This document shows, in pieces, positions 38,040-50,020 of a stretch of DNA of 64,000 bases. The position numbers and the translations under genes are program-made. This stretch comes from Penelope pileata (Eukaryota > Chordata > Aves > Galliformes > Cracidae), in contig WBMW01004158.1 in assembly GCA_013396635.1 (NCBI GenBank), positions 202,869 through 266,868 on the forward strand, in the 5' to 3' direction. Position 1 is the stretch's first letter. Each line of letters starts with the position of its first letter. Below the pieces are notes generated by a model, which saw only the letters and a list, made by a program, of their open reading frames with translations, was not told where the DNA came from and made no database searches.

Positions 38040-39424
38040 AACACACAGAAACCACGCCAACCTATGAAATACTGTCTGTTACTTGTTTTGACTAATACTT
38101 TTTGTCTGTTTGTTTCTATTTACTAAGGAGAGGAAGGGGAGACCACTGTGATTTGTGATCTATTTATGAGTAATAGGTTAAAAATACAATATTCATATAT
38201 ATATACCTTCTGTTAAAGAGAAAATAAAAGAAAAAAACAACAGAAGAATCTGAAACCTCTTAAGAACACTGAGTCTTTTAAAATTGAACTTTGAAAGAAA
38301 AGAAAGTCTGCATTTGTGAGATTTCTGTGTGTAATTCATGGGGATGAGTGCATCAGCTGAGAAAGCAGCAGCATGGCAGAACTCCCCTGCCATTCAGCTG
38401 CTCTTTTCAAGTGCTGCTGCTGGAGATTACAGCACAGCCTGAAAAGGCCAAAGGCTTGGACAGTTTGGAGCTTCAGGGAGAATAAATAGCAGTGTTTTTG
38501 CTTTACTAGGAAGATTCCAGCCCCCTGCTATCACTTTTCCTCTTAAACAGTTGTCTCCTTCAAGGCATTTTTTGTCTGTGTATTCTGTATAATACAAGCC
38601 TCTGGATGCATCTGGACTGAGAAATCTTATTAAAATGGCTAGTTCCTGTTCAAACAGTTATTTCTGGTGAAATTCTATTCTACCAGTCTATAAATCTGTT
38701 TTCTTCTTTTCTTCCTTCAAAATGAAGGTGGCAAACTACCCTTTGAAGTTTCAGAGTTAAATTACTTTGAGATATCCTGCTCTCCCAAAAAAGGGATAAG
38801 GAAATAAAAATAATCGGAAAGCAAAACCAACTCTAAATAAAGCTCCTAGGTCAGCAGAGGAAAACCTCCATGGTGTTGATAGTGCTGGGCAGTTTTGCAA
38901 GGAGGTGTTGATGTAGTCACCGGGCCTTAATGTGAGTGTCCCCAGTGTCAGTGTTACACCAAGTAATGTTTTCTGTGCCGTGGCACTTTTCTTCCTGTGA
39001 GTTGCACATAATGGAGCTTCATGAATTTGGAGATTCTCAAAATACCATGCACCCATTGTGCTAGTGAAAAAAGACATTGACACTGAGGGATTTTAAAAGT
39101 ACTCAATTGAGGAACAATGACTCAAATGATATTTTTGAAAGTGTTAATATAAAAAGAATGACAGCAATGACTGTACGCAGATAGCTCACTTATTTCCATA
39201 ACAGATATGTTATTTACATCCCCTCTCCACCATTTTCAGCATGGGTTCCCATCTACTCCTCATGCTGCAATGTTTGAACACTGTCTCTCAACAAAAAAGT
39301 GTTCGAATTGTATTTCTTTACACTAAGGTAGGGTGATGTATTTTCTCTGAATTTACACCATGCCTCAGGATTTTACGTTGAATGACTAGTACAGTGGCTG
39401 GACAGACACCTAGGAAGTTTTATG

Positions 39425-39428
<4 letters not shown>

Positions 39429-39464
<36 letters not shown>
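39429..39464. repeat. A36 homopolymer
   Basis: An uninterrupted run of 36 A in ordinary intron sequence. No retrocopy is evident. Confidence 0.9.
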
Positions 39465-39468
<4 letters not shown>

Positions 39469-41857
39469 AAAAACAGTTGCTACTGGTCCTTGGCAAGCTC
39501 CTCTGTCATTTTTATTGGCAAAACTTGATCTGCATGGATCTCTGTCCTGTGCCTGGGCTGTTGAGTGGAGCTCTGACTGCTACTGACTTCAGCTCAGCCC
39601 CATTACTTTTATTTCAGGGACCTAGCTGACAGTATTCTCTGTCTGATAATAAACTCAGTCCAGTGTAATCCTTGTGAGAAACAGTGGCTAGATCAAAGCA
39701 GCATGCTTCTCTTTTAAAATCTGCATCCCAGTCTGTAGTATCATGACATCTCAAATGGAAAGCAAGTGATAACTTGGCTGAAAGAGTCCTGATACCAAAA
39801 GTCACCATCAATCGAAAAATAAGGGAAGTCAAAACCAAGGCTAAATCTGAATAACTTGTCTATATTTCAAATTTGGGATTGCTTCTTCCCACTGAAGTCT
39901 GAAACTCTTGCAGTAAAAAGTAGTATTCGTGCTTGACTTGGACACAGCGCTTCAATAATGGATCACTGTGTCAGATGTGAAGAGCTACTGATGAACAAAG
40001 TAAGAAAGATAGGCTTTTTTTTCATTTGTGATAATGCCTATTCACTTGGGAAAAACTCATCAACTGTAATTCTTCCAACTGTAAAACTTTAGAATTGAAA
40101 GCCAAAGCCATGTACTATTTAGTTTGATGCTTGTTTGGGCAAGTAATAGTCCGTTTTCATGCCATTTTATTGTCTCACTTTATAATGACATTATTAATAA
40201 TGTGCTTTGGGGTAATATTGTTATAGAAAAAAAATTGAGACCTTATGATGTTATAAAACCAATAAGCCTAAGTCCCTACCACTGTTACAACCAGAAAGCA
40301 AAATTGTGCTGTATCTCTTTCAGCATCCCTGAGGCTTTCCCTCAGTGTCAGGTGCAGCATCTCTTATGCTCATGTTTGCTCTCTGAGCCAAAGAGAGAGT
40401 CCCACCAGGGCTTGGCACTAAGTCAGCATAAGAAAGTAGCATCAAGGCTAAAGACACTTATTTATGAATCAGTTCTAATCATACCCTCAGTGTTTATCTG
40501 TAACTATTTGTTCCCTTTTCTCCAGCTAATTTCCAATTGCGGATTAGTCTGGATTCCTCCATGACTGTTCATCTGTCTCCTTTCTTGCCTATTCCTGTTG
40601 CCTGAGCAATCTCTGGTCTCCTGCTTGTTTGTCTGCTTGTTTTTAGACTAGAGGATCTTCAGTATTTTCAGTAGGGCTCCTAAATCCAGAGCTTAGCCTT
40701 GAAAGCAATAAACTGTGCTCAGTCTTAATGGAGACTGCTAGGAGATATTTTCCATAAACATTCCCTTTATTTTTAAAGGGAACTGCTGTCTCTGTATATG
40801 GTTTCACACTTCTTGATTGTTTTCCTTTTTTCACCTCTTTTGTCTTGGGCAAACAATTGGACCTGAATGTTCATAAAGAAGTGCTTTGTTCATAAAAGAA
40901 AACTGTGGAACTCAGTTTAAAATTACGCGAAGCTTATGACCTCAGGACCTTCACAGTAGGGAGAAGACTATTGGAAGCCAGAGACAAATTATCAGAAGAA
41001 AGTGATCAAAAGGTTCAGAACTCAATGAAGGCTACCACCAGATAAATTTTGAGGATAGATGAGAATTTTGATGATGAAAAAGTGAATTCTGTTCAGTGAG
41101 CTACTGTAGCCACTGTAGGGGAATCTGGGATTATTATACAAAATTTCAGAGTATTTTAACATTTCTTGAATGAAGAATTTTGAGATTTTCTTCCAGAATT
41201 GTTTGGTTTTGTTTAGACTTTGATTATGTTAAGGGGGAAAGCAGCCTTAAAAACCCAAACCTGAAATAACCTGAACATTTTGAATTAAATTAAACATTAA
41301 TTCAATGCTGAATTATTTAGAAGAATGAACAAGATAATTTTGTGTATTTATTTGGGCAGACGAAATAAAATTTCCATTGTTTGTAGAGCTCTATCTGTGA
41401 CCTTGTCCTGCTGACCATTGCAGCATTATGCTGGAAAGTAAGAATTGTTTGTTCTGCACAGGGAGAGAAGCAGGGAGGTTGCTGATAGACTTGATATGCA
41501 AGCTTTCATGTCAAAACAGGTATACAGAACTGCAGCTAGATCAGCTCATAGGTGCTAGCTGTATAAGGCAAGCTCTGAAACTATCAAAGAGTAGAATTTG
41601 TAATTCTGTTTGGACTTCTAAGTGCTCTCTCCTGTTTCTCTGTGGGACTTCTTTTGGCCTTAATTCCCTCTACTTTCTGAGTTTGGATTTGCTAAAAACA
41701 TTTGATAATGTTTTGATCTTCAAAATGCACCTTATTCCCAAATCCTTTCCTTTTTGCTCAGTGGTTGCTTTGAAGGGTGAAACACTGTTCTTGCTAGTCC
41801 CTACAAGAAATTCAAAGCTCTGACTTTGGCATCCACCTCACCAAGCAGAACGTTCCT

Positions 41858-41891
41858 GCTGCAGGCAGAATGGTGCTGCAGGCAGAATGGT
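41858..41891. repeat. 17-bp perfect tandem duplication
   Basis: Two identical copies of GCTGCAGGCAGAATGGT lie head to tail in a GC-richer patch. Confidence 0.9.
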
Positions 41892-43311
41892 GCTCCAGCC
41901 TGGCCGGGCCATAGCTAGCTCCATGAGACTGTGAAACCGTTTGAGAGCTGGAATGAGGGCAAGGCTTGAACAGAAACAATAGTGATGTGATTCTTGGATG
42001 GATGCCGTGCCAGGGGAAGCAGGTGGCTAGTGCTTCAATGCAATCAGTGCAGGGCCAGGGCATTCAAGAACCAGAAAATGAATATTAAAACTCAAAGCCT
42101 CTGTTACCGATTTCAACATAGCATTTTATTTTACTTATTTATTTGAAAATAATATATCTTGATTTTGACTACATATCAGCAGAAATATGTATGGCAGGTA
42201 GAAATGAATGTGCATGGAAATGTATGGGTCAGCAAGAAGCTCCTAACTGAACTTAGCCATAGAAAAGGCGTGTACAGGAGCTTGAGGAAGAGACAGATGA
42301 CCAGGAGAGTATGGAGTAGCTATCTGATCTTGAAGGGATAGGCTTAGGGAAACTAAGACTGACCTTTAGTTAAATCTATCAAGTGTTACAAAGAGCAATA
42401 AAGAATTGTGCAAGTACATCACCAGATAAAGAAACACTGGAGAAAATGTGGGCCTGCTGCTGAGTGGAACAGAGGAACTGGTCACAAATGACACAGAAAA
42501 GGCCAAGGTACTCAAACCCTCCTTTATGTCTGACTTTGCTGGTAAAACCAGCCTTCAGGAGTCCCAGTCCTCTGAGACCCATAGGAAAGCCCTATAGCTT
42601 CTTGTGGTGCTGTATTTTCTTACTGTCCATGTAAAGCAGCATCCAAGATATACCACTCAGTCTCCCCCCCCGTCGCAAACATCAACCTGCTCCTAACAGA
42701 TCTAAACAGCAGTGGAATTGTGGCTCATTTTCCTGACTTCTAACATCACTGGGAACCTGAAAAAAAGGCCGATACAGGCAGCAAAAATGTGTTTACTACA
42801 TGAGGCTTGCATGAACACAGAGCGTAGCCAGGCAACGAGAAATAGCGACCATCATTTATCAGTGATCACAGGAAGTTTTTCTCCCTGTCTTGAAGCATGA
42901 AAGGGAGTTTGCAAAAGGGAATGTGCAGAATATGCAAAGCTTCACGCAAGGGAAATTTCTGTAGCAAGAATAAATCAGAAATTGGGGCTACGTAGGTAGG
43001 AAGACAAATTCTGATCCACGTAATATCATTATGAACTCTGACTTGTAACCTGCCTAGAGCAGAGCAGATTGTAAGTCACCGGAAGAGTGCTTCCCAAATC
43101 AAATGGTGTTTGTTAGCTGTTTATAAGTTAGATTGTTTTCAAACACTTCTATAGATGCCACTTATCTAGATGCTAAATTCAGTCAACTGTGTCAGTTGTA
43201 GCTGGCATTTTAATGAAGCTACTGGTAAGTTTAGGTCTGCTTTACAAACTTCTGATGCTGACAAATATTTTTGGTTGGGGTATGGTTGGGCAGCTCATCT
43301 TCACGAATCAA

Positions 43312-43456
43312 CTAATGGTGGTGACTATGTTGAAAAAGAGTGCTTTGTAACAAAGCTGAGAACTTGCTCTATCAAAGAGTGTTATTGTGCTCTTCATATC
43401 TGCTGTAGTTTCCATGGAAATAAATAGGAAACATTTCTTTTGGAGCAACCTACATA
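43312..43456 (+). mobile_element. Mariner (Galluhop-like) 3' end fragment, copy C
   Basis: The last part of the same mariner family is present: the transposase C-terminal motif TNGGDYVEK, the conserved 3' untranslated part and a decayed 3' terminal repeat ending ...GGAGCAACCTACATA at 43456, followed by plain intron. Sequence before about 43312 does not match the other copies, so the element is 5'-truncated or has been deleted. It is in sense orientation to SEMA5A. Confidence 0.8.
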
Positions 43457-43701
43457 GATTCATCTAATGACTTTAGGGCAGATTTAGTCAAGAGCTCACT
43501 TACCTGAGTGATGTTGGCTTCAACATCATTATTGTATTCCTTGTCCTTTAGAAAAGAGTTCTGCAGCTCAACATGTGAATGAAGAACTTTTTAAATCCCA
43601 TTAAATATTCTTTAATATTCAAAATGCAGTGAATACACTTTAAATTCACTATTAAAACACAATGATATTCCCTGTGCTTCTTTTTCATGATTTTATAACT
43701 A

Positions 43702-43720
43702 TCTCTCTCTCTCACTCTCC
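43702..43720. repeat. CT microsatellite
   Basis: A short run of about eight CT units with one interruption. Confidence 0.8.
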
Positions 43721-43799
43721 TCGTATGTCATTTCTCTAGGCTGAGAAATCAGTCTATTTAATCCTACCTTGTAGAGAAAATAAAAAATATGGAGGTCTT

Positions 43800-46640
43800 T
43801 TGTCACCGTTCCCTGCTCATTTTCTAGTTCTGCTTTCAAATTTGAAATTGGGGGCTGGATCAGAGCTGAATACAGTATTCAAACCAAGGTGCGTAAATGG
43901 ATTTTTCCATGGTATGATGATGTTTTCTTATGCTTCATACTGCTCATAATTTATTTTTAATCCCCTTTTTTTATTGTTGTTGTTATTGTGACTCAAGATC
44001 TCATTCCTGAACAGTAATGTTCAGTTCAGAGCCCATCACTGAATACATGAAGTAATTTCATTATTTAAGGTTCCTTTTCCTGATATGCAACACTGCATTT
44101 ATTAAAACTGCAAATGAAATTCTGTGTAGATAACCAGGCATTCAGATTTGTAAGGTTTGCCTAATATTCTATACAGTTAGCTCTCTACTGAACCGAATAA
44201 CTTGGCATCATTAGCAAGTGTTATCACTTCACTGTTTATTCTCTTTTCTGCGTCACCTGAGGATATGTTGAGCAGTGTGAGTTCTGCCATAAATTTCTGT
44301 GGGACTCAGCTGCTGGCCTCCTCTCTGAAAACTGACCTTGTGTTTGCCTCACCTACTTTTTAAGCTCTTCTTCATCCATGTCAAAACCTTTCCTCTTATG
44401 CTCTGTGCATAGTTCTCACCAAAGGTCATTTGGTGAGGGAACTTGACTAGTGCGTGTTAGAAATCCAAACAGAATGTATCATCTGGATATCCTTGATCCT
44501 TACTTCATCCTTATGTATATTCCTGTTTTCTAGCCATTTAGTACCCAGCCTGTATAGTAGGAGGTTACGCCATTCCAGATGCTAGACTTTTCCTTTGTTG
44601 AACTTAATAAGGCTTCTGACAGCTTATTTCTCCCATATGTTGAGGTTTCTGTGGAAAAAACAGCCCTCATCTCCAGCATATTGTTCTCTTCTTTTCTCTT
44701 TTTAGTATCATTCACAAACTTGCTGAGTGCACTCAGTCCCATTATCTAGCTCAATCCCAGAATAAAGACTTTAAACAGCATCAGCCCTTGTTCACTAGCT
44801 TTAGTATTTATTATCAAGTTTTTGATAATTTCTTTTTTACAGGCAGCCTTGACAGTTTCGTGGGTCTCCCTGGAGCCCATATTAAAAATAGATACCACAT
44901 TTGCTATCTTCCACTCCTCAGATACCAAAGCAATCATTAGCTGAAGACCTTATTCTCGTTAATAGTTCAGCACTTACATCTCTGAATTCCTTTACATTTT
45001 TTGCATAAATAATGTTCCTGAAAATCTTTAGCTTTTCATCTCCTTTCATAGCACTGTAGTTGTAGACAGAGGTTTTGATGAGCAACTTCCCTCTAATACC
45101 CCCCACCATTCTAGATGAAAACTTCCTTGAGCTCTTCCGTGATGAACTTGGAAGGAAAAAAGTAAATTATTTTTCTACAATGGCTTTATCTTCTTAATCA
45201 CTTCTTTGATCATTTACTGGTTCTGCGAACTGCCAAGCTTTCTCCTTATAATGTATTTGAAGAAGAATTTATTAGTAATACTGATGGCTTTTGCAAATTG
45301 TTCCTCAAGCCCTTTGTAGTCTACATTATTAGGTTTTTCGATACAACTTGCCAGATTTTGTAATACTGTTTTCTGCATGCTGGCACTGCTTTTGTTTTCT
45401 GAAATATATTTTTTCCTTTTATTGACTAGTGCCCTACTGTTAATCTATGTCAACTTTACTTTTGCTCTTTCGCTTGTGTCTTGTTTGGTAGGTAATTTTC
45501 ATTTCTTCATGCATCTCCAGCTGGGTATCCTTGAATGCTGCCCATGAAACTTTAACTCTTAGCTGCTTTGTTCAGCTCCTTTTTATCACCTTGCTCATAC
45601 TTAAGCTCCCTATTACGAAATGGAATGTGCTTTAGTGGATTTGAGTCTTTAGCTGCTCCTGCAGTGATGCTGAATCTAAGTGCATTGTGGCTGCTATTAC
45701 AGCGCAATTTCAGCACACTACTTGAGACAAAATTATGAGTTGCTCATAGGTCTCATTTTGAGTTGCTTTATGAAAATCTTGATTTTCATCTAAAAATTTC
45801 GTCTTGCTGCCAGGCTTCACTGTAATGCAACTGTCTGAAGTAGTTGAAGCCTGCCATTACCACTGCACTTTCTGACCTCACAGCATCCCTCAGAATGTGT
45901 GTTTGGGGACACTACCTGCTTCACTGGGGAAGACAGTCATCCAGGTACCCCAATCACTTCTCTTCTTAGCTGGCCATTGGAGAGAAGTTTTCGCTTTTCT
46001 TTTTCCCTTTTTATCCTTTTTTCCCCCTGTAAATAACTTTGTTTCTTTTACATAAGAAACTTTGAAGATGATATATAGCATGATCTATGCTCCCTTCTAA
46101 ACCTGTCCCATCTTTCTTTGTGCAACATCCAGTGATCAAATCACTACCATACCTCACTTCTTCCTTTCTCGTTGTTGTTGGCTTCTCTGATCCCATACAT
46201 TAGCACAGGGAGACAGAATCTGACACTAGATCATTTTTCTCCCCTCCTGCTGCTGGATAATTTTCTTCCTCTTCTACTCAGTCACCTGTTCACGTATCAC
46301 TGAGGTTTCTCTCTTGGGCCTGTACGGTCCTCCAGCGTCACTGAAGGCCATCTCAACAGATGACTGCATCTCTTTATCTAATTTTTCAACAGTTCAGTGC
46401 TCTCGCTGTTCCTGCATAGGCATTTACAGTGAACTTCTCTGTCTCACTCCACTTGAGGCTCGCACACAACTACAGTATGTAACTTTCTCAGAAAAGAACA
46501 TAAGACACTTGCCTTGTCTGTTCACTGGGGCACATAATCACGTATCATAATCAGATTGCCTTCCCTTTCAGAGATGCAGCATATTTACTCAATGCGACTG
46601 CCAGTGCTAATAGCTGGTGCCTGCGTGGGACACAGACAAT
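43800..46640 (-). mobile_element. Ancient CR1/L3-type LINE, long and degraded
   Basis: Read on the minus strand, this has the order of an old amniote CR1/L3 LINE. It has a 3' end with the RT thumb region (43850-44340), a block corresponding to the RT palm (44800-45200) and a further upstream part corresponding to the linker and endonuclease (45200-45900). The part from 45900 to about 46640 may be the 5' region but is less certain. Landmark + strand blocks are CTTGGCATCATTAGCAAGTG near 44200, TGTGGGACTCAGCTGCTGG near 44300, and the stretch near 44880-44940 around CACATTTGCTATCTTCCACT. Many stops and indels show no coding potential. Family assignment is from memory, and the boundaries are approximate. 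Confidence 0.6.
44543..44787 (-). mobile_element. CR1 segment embedded in the older LINE
   Basis: This piece lines up with 4963-5194 of the well-preserved CR1. It shares CAGCCTGTAT at the start, TTTGTTGAACTT in the middle, CAAACTTGCTGAG and then CACT..GTCCCA, and TTAAACAGCA at the end. The older LINE around it already has its own version of this region near 44040-44250, so this is a second copy lying inside it. It lacks the CR1 3' tail, so it is either a remnant trimmed by deletion or part of a rearrangement. Confidence 0.55.
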
Positions 46641-46954
46641 CCTGCTACCACTTGCAGTGTTTCAGTGTAGGAGTGTGTAAGAAACACATAACTGAGGGAC
46701 AGAAATTAAAGTCTTGTTGACCTGTTGTGCTAAGATATGAAAAAGATTCCCTCCATACTCCCTGAGCAGCACAATACAGCTGCCTTTTTTGTACGGAAAG
46801 CAACCAAACCACTGAAATTTTTGGGCTTGTTCCATTGTTTTAATTCGTACAAGTGCATGGAATTGAATCTGAACAGATTAACATTTGTGGAGAACCTACC
46901 TCCCCAAACAGCTGAAACTTTCATAGGAGCTTATTATTATATAGGAACATATAT

Positions 46955-46977
46955 AATAACATATTATATATGTTATT
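46955..46977. repeat. AT-rich palindrome
   Basis: Perfect 10-bp arms, AATAACATAT and ATATGTTATT, flank a 3-base loop. It lies in an ATATA-rich patch and is probably microsatellite-derived. Confidence 0.75.
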
Positions 46978-49900
46978 CTGGTGGTGACACTGGGAGGGAT
47001 TTTCAAGCTTGCGTTGTGTATGTTCAAACTGTTGCCAAGTCAGTGCTGTTATCTGTGCTCTGCTTTGCATCATATCTGCATTATCCCCACAGGATTCTTT
47101 AGATACCAATCTCTTTACATTGAAAGAAAAAACAACAGCCAAGTGATTGAGATTCCGGCTTGGCTTATCACATTTAGAAAGCTAGCATTCTTCCAACAGT
47201 AAGATATGACAAACTACATCTATACCGGTAAAATTATGTGTGGTAGAAAATAACTTTCAGCTAACACAGTATCAAACATGATTTTGCATGCAATTTAGAT
47301 TGATATTTAAAGCGTTTATTGCATATTCATTACTCTGTGCAATTACTGTGACAAGTTTGTATTGATGCTATGACTACTGCATACTGGAAGTGGCTCATGG
47401 GAGCATTAGGAAGCATTCAGTGTGTTACTGGACTAGTTAGTTAAAATACTTGGATTTAGTTACCACCTTTAGTGAGCTCTACAGAGGAGCACACATATAT
47501 TTGGACGGAAGAAATTCACTTGAATAGAAAAATGATTTCTAACTGCCATTAATTTAGTGCAGTCATTTGTTGGCAATGGATTTGGAAGGGTGAGCTACTC
47601 TTTCTACTCCTGTTTTTGTTTACTGATATGATAGCTTTTACTTTACTTTTAGTTTAGTTGCTTTCTTATTCTCTTAATACAGCTGTGCTTCAAGATTTCT
47701 GTTTTAGCAGTTAATTCCAAGTACAAGAGGGCAAGTCAGTGCTCTAAAATGAAGTATATACCCATCTCACTTTGAGGTACTCCTTTTTCCTTGCGTAGTT
47801 TACTTGTTTGCTTTAATATTTCTATTATTGATATTATTTTTATTAGTAGTGCTAGTGTACAACTCGTATTGTAATCTGTCTGCCAAATCTTGCTATAGTA
47901 TGGATTTTGTAGTATTAACTGGGCTGTTTTCTCACAGAGCTACAACTTTACAAATTATTTTGTATTAAAAAAAAAAACAACAAAAAACAGAGATGTTCAG
48001 TTATGAATATTGTTTGATCAAGCTACCAAGAGCAGCTTCTGAGTTCTTTTGTTGTGCTGAGTCATTTAAAGCAATAGAAGGTGAATTTGAAAATGTAACA
48101 TACCTATAGCTTCTCTGTATTTTCTTTTTCTGTGTGCCAGTGAAAGTCTGAAGCAGTCAGCTTATAAATCCCAGCCAAAATGGCCTGACTTGGAAGGAGA
48201 CTTGGGATACTGCAATGGAAATCAAGAGGCAGTGGCTTCTTTTGGCCTCTGCTACCAGCCTTGGCCTTATGCAGTCCTCGACACTGCTGTGTGCTTCTCA
48301 CACCCAAGGGAGGAGGTGGAAGGAAGGTGTTTTAATTTTGTCTTTGTTTCTCACTTTCCTACCCTATTTTTAATTGGCAATAAATTATAAGAGAGACTGA
48401 TGGACAATGGCAGCCCGCCAAGGTCAAACCACCACAACATCTGAGCATGGCTTTAATATATACACACTCATCTTTCTGTCCCTCTTTCTCTCTGCTCCCT
48501 CCGGTAACTCACAGATCAGAATTGATGTTAAAATTGTCTGAATTCAGAGCACCATGATTAGCAGAAGTCTGCAGGAGTGCTAATAGATAAGGGACTTCCT
48601 TTTAAAGGCCTCTCTGTGGTATAGAATCTGTTAGATTATGAGTATTTCTGCAAATATTTCATGATATGGAAGTGCACAAGATGAATTTATTTATGTTTAT
48701 TATTTAAATTATTATTCTTTTATTCATTATTTAAATAAATATTTAAATACTTCATAGAAGTCATGTTACTTCAAATAGCCATATCTCTATTGTTTCATAC
48801 GGTTTCTGGTGTGCACAATTCACACATTTGCACAGAAACACACAGGCATGCACGTAGGTGCAAATCGCAGGCATTTTCACAGGGCGGCATAGTCTCAATG
48901 CACTGACCACCTCCTGATTTCTGGTGTTTGAGCCAGTTCCTCAAGGCAGCAGTCAGCCACTTCGACAGCAATGTGGTGTGAAGCATTGGTCTTCTCAAGA
49001 GAGATAGAGGAGTGGCTCCTTTCCACTACTAGGTGGATGTGCACTGTTGACTTTTTTTCAGAAGCAGTGGGAACAGCATAGAAGGTCATATGTTAGGATA
49101 TTCAGACTTTTATTACCAGTTGATTTACTTAGTGCGGTATCTGATTCACCTAGATTTTTTCTATTTCTAAGAATGTGGCTATGGAACAATTAATTGTTTT
49201 AATTCATTTGAGAAGTTCAGTGGATATTGTCCTTGAAAAAGATCAGGCAGTGAGACAGGACCTATGTCAGGCTACTGATATAAATTCTTCTTCCTGAGGA
49301 GTTGGTTATGTTGATCCTCAGTTATAGTTAATATGGAGGCCAAAAGGATGTCTCCAGCCTTGTATATTGGTGAGGATCAATCAGTTTCCTTTACCATGCA
49401 GATCAAGCAAGGTTAATCGATGTGCCCACTCCTTTTATTGTAGGGCAGTTTGTATCTTTGGTATATTGTAAAGCTGAAGTGTGGCTATTCATCTTTTTGC
49501 TTTTACACAGATGCAGACCCCAGTCCTGTATGTAACTTTAGGTAGAGCATCATCCTTTCCTTGGAGATCCCAGATGGTAGAAGAGTCTGTATGCTGGGAA
49601 GCTGTTGCAAGCTCAGAAATGAAGTTACTTCAAAAAAAATTTATTACAGGATTTTTTCCTTTGGTTCTGTCTGTGTTTAGGCCGCAAATAATGCATCCCC
49701 AGGAGGCAACAGCCTTGCTGGCATTACAGTCATTTTAAATATATCAATTTCCTCTTCTTTAAATCTTTGAGTTCTTTAAGTCTATTTCCCACCCCAACTC
49801 TTGAATTTTGTGTTCCTTGAGCTCAGGTAAAAGAACTGAGTAATATTTGGTGGGCTTCATTAAAAAAAAATTCCTCTGCCAGGATAGGGAAAAGAATCTG

Positions 49901-49986
49901 CAAGCAGACAGGCATTTGTGCCATTACGTTGTTATACCCTCCTTGCACTTTAAGGTAGATACACATCCAGTGACTTTTCTTCTGGT

Positions 49987-50020
49987 GTTTTTTTATTTTT
50001 TTATTTTTTTATTTTTTCAG
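49987..50020. repeat. T7A-type simple repeat
   Basis: Several TTTTTTTA units in a row lead into TTTTTTCAG. That resembles a splice acceptor, but no coding frame I recognise follows. Confidence 0.8.

Noticed and set aside
37872..38126. Open frame with a poly-Lys block, and poly-Phe on the other strand
   Set aside because: Both come from the A37 homopolymer.
40124..40564. 146-codon + strand frame
   Set aside because: Its composition is like the surrounding intron, it has no recognisable domain and no convincing splice or promoter context. A frame of this length can occur by chance in 64 kb.
41428..41823. 131-codon + strand frame
   Set aside because: The texture is mixed Leu/Ser/Lys with no motif, and there is no sign of conservation or splicing.
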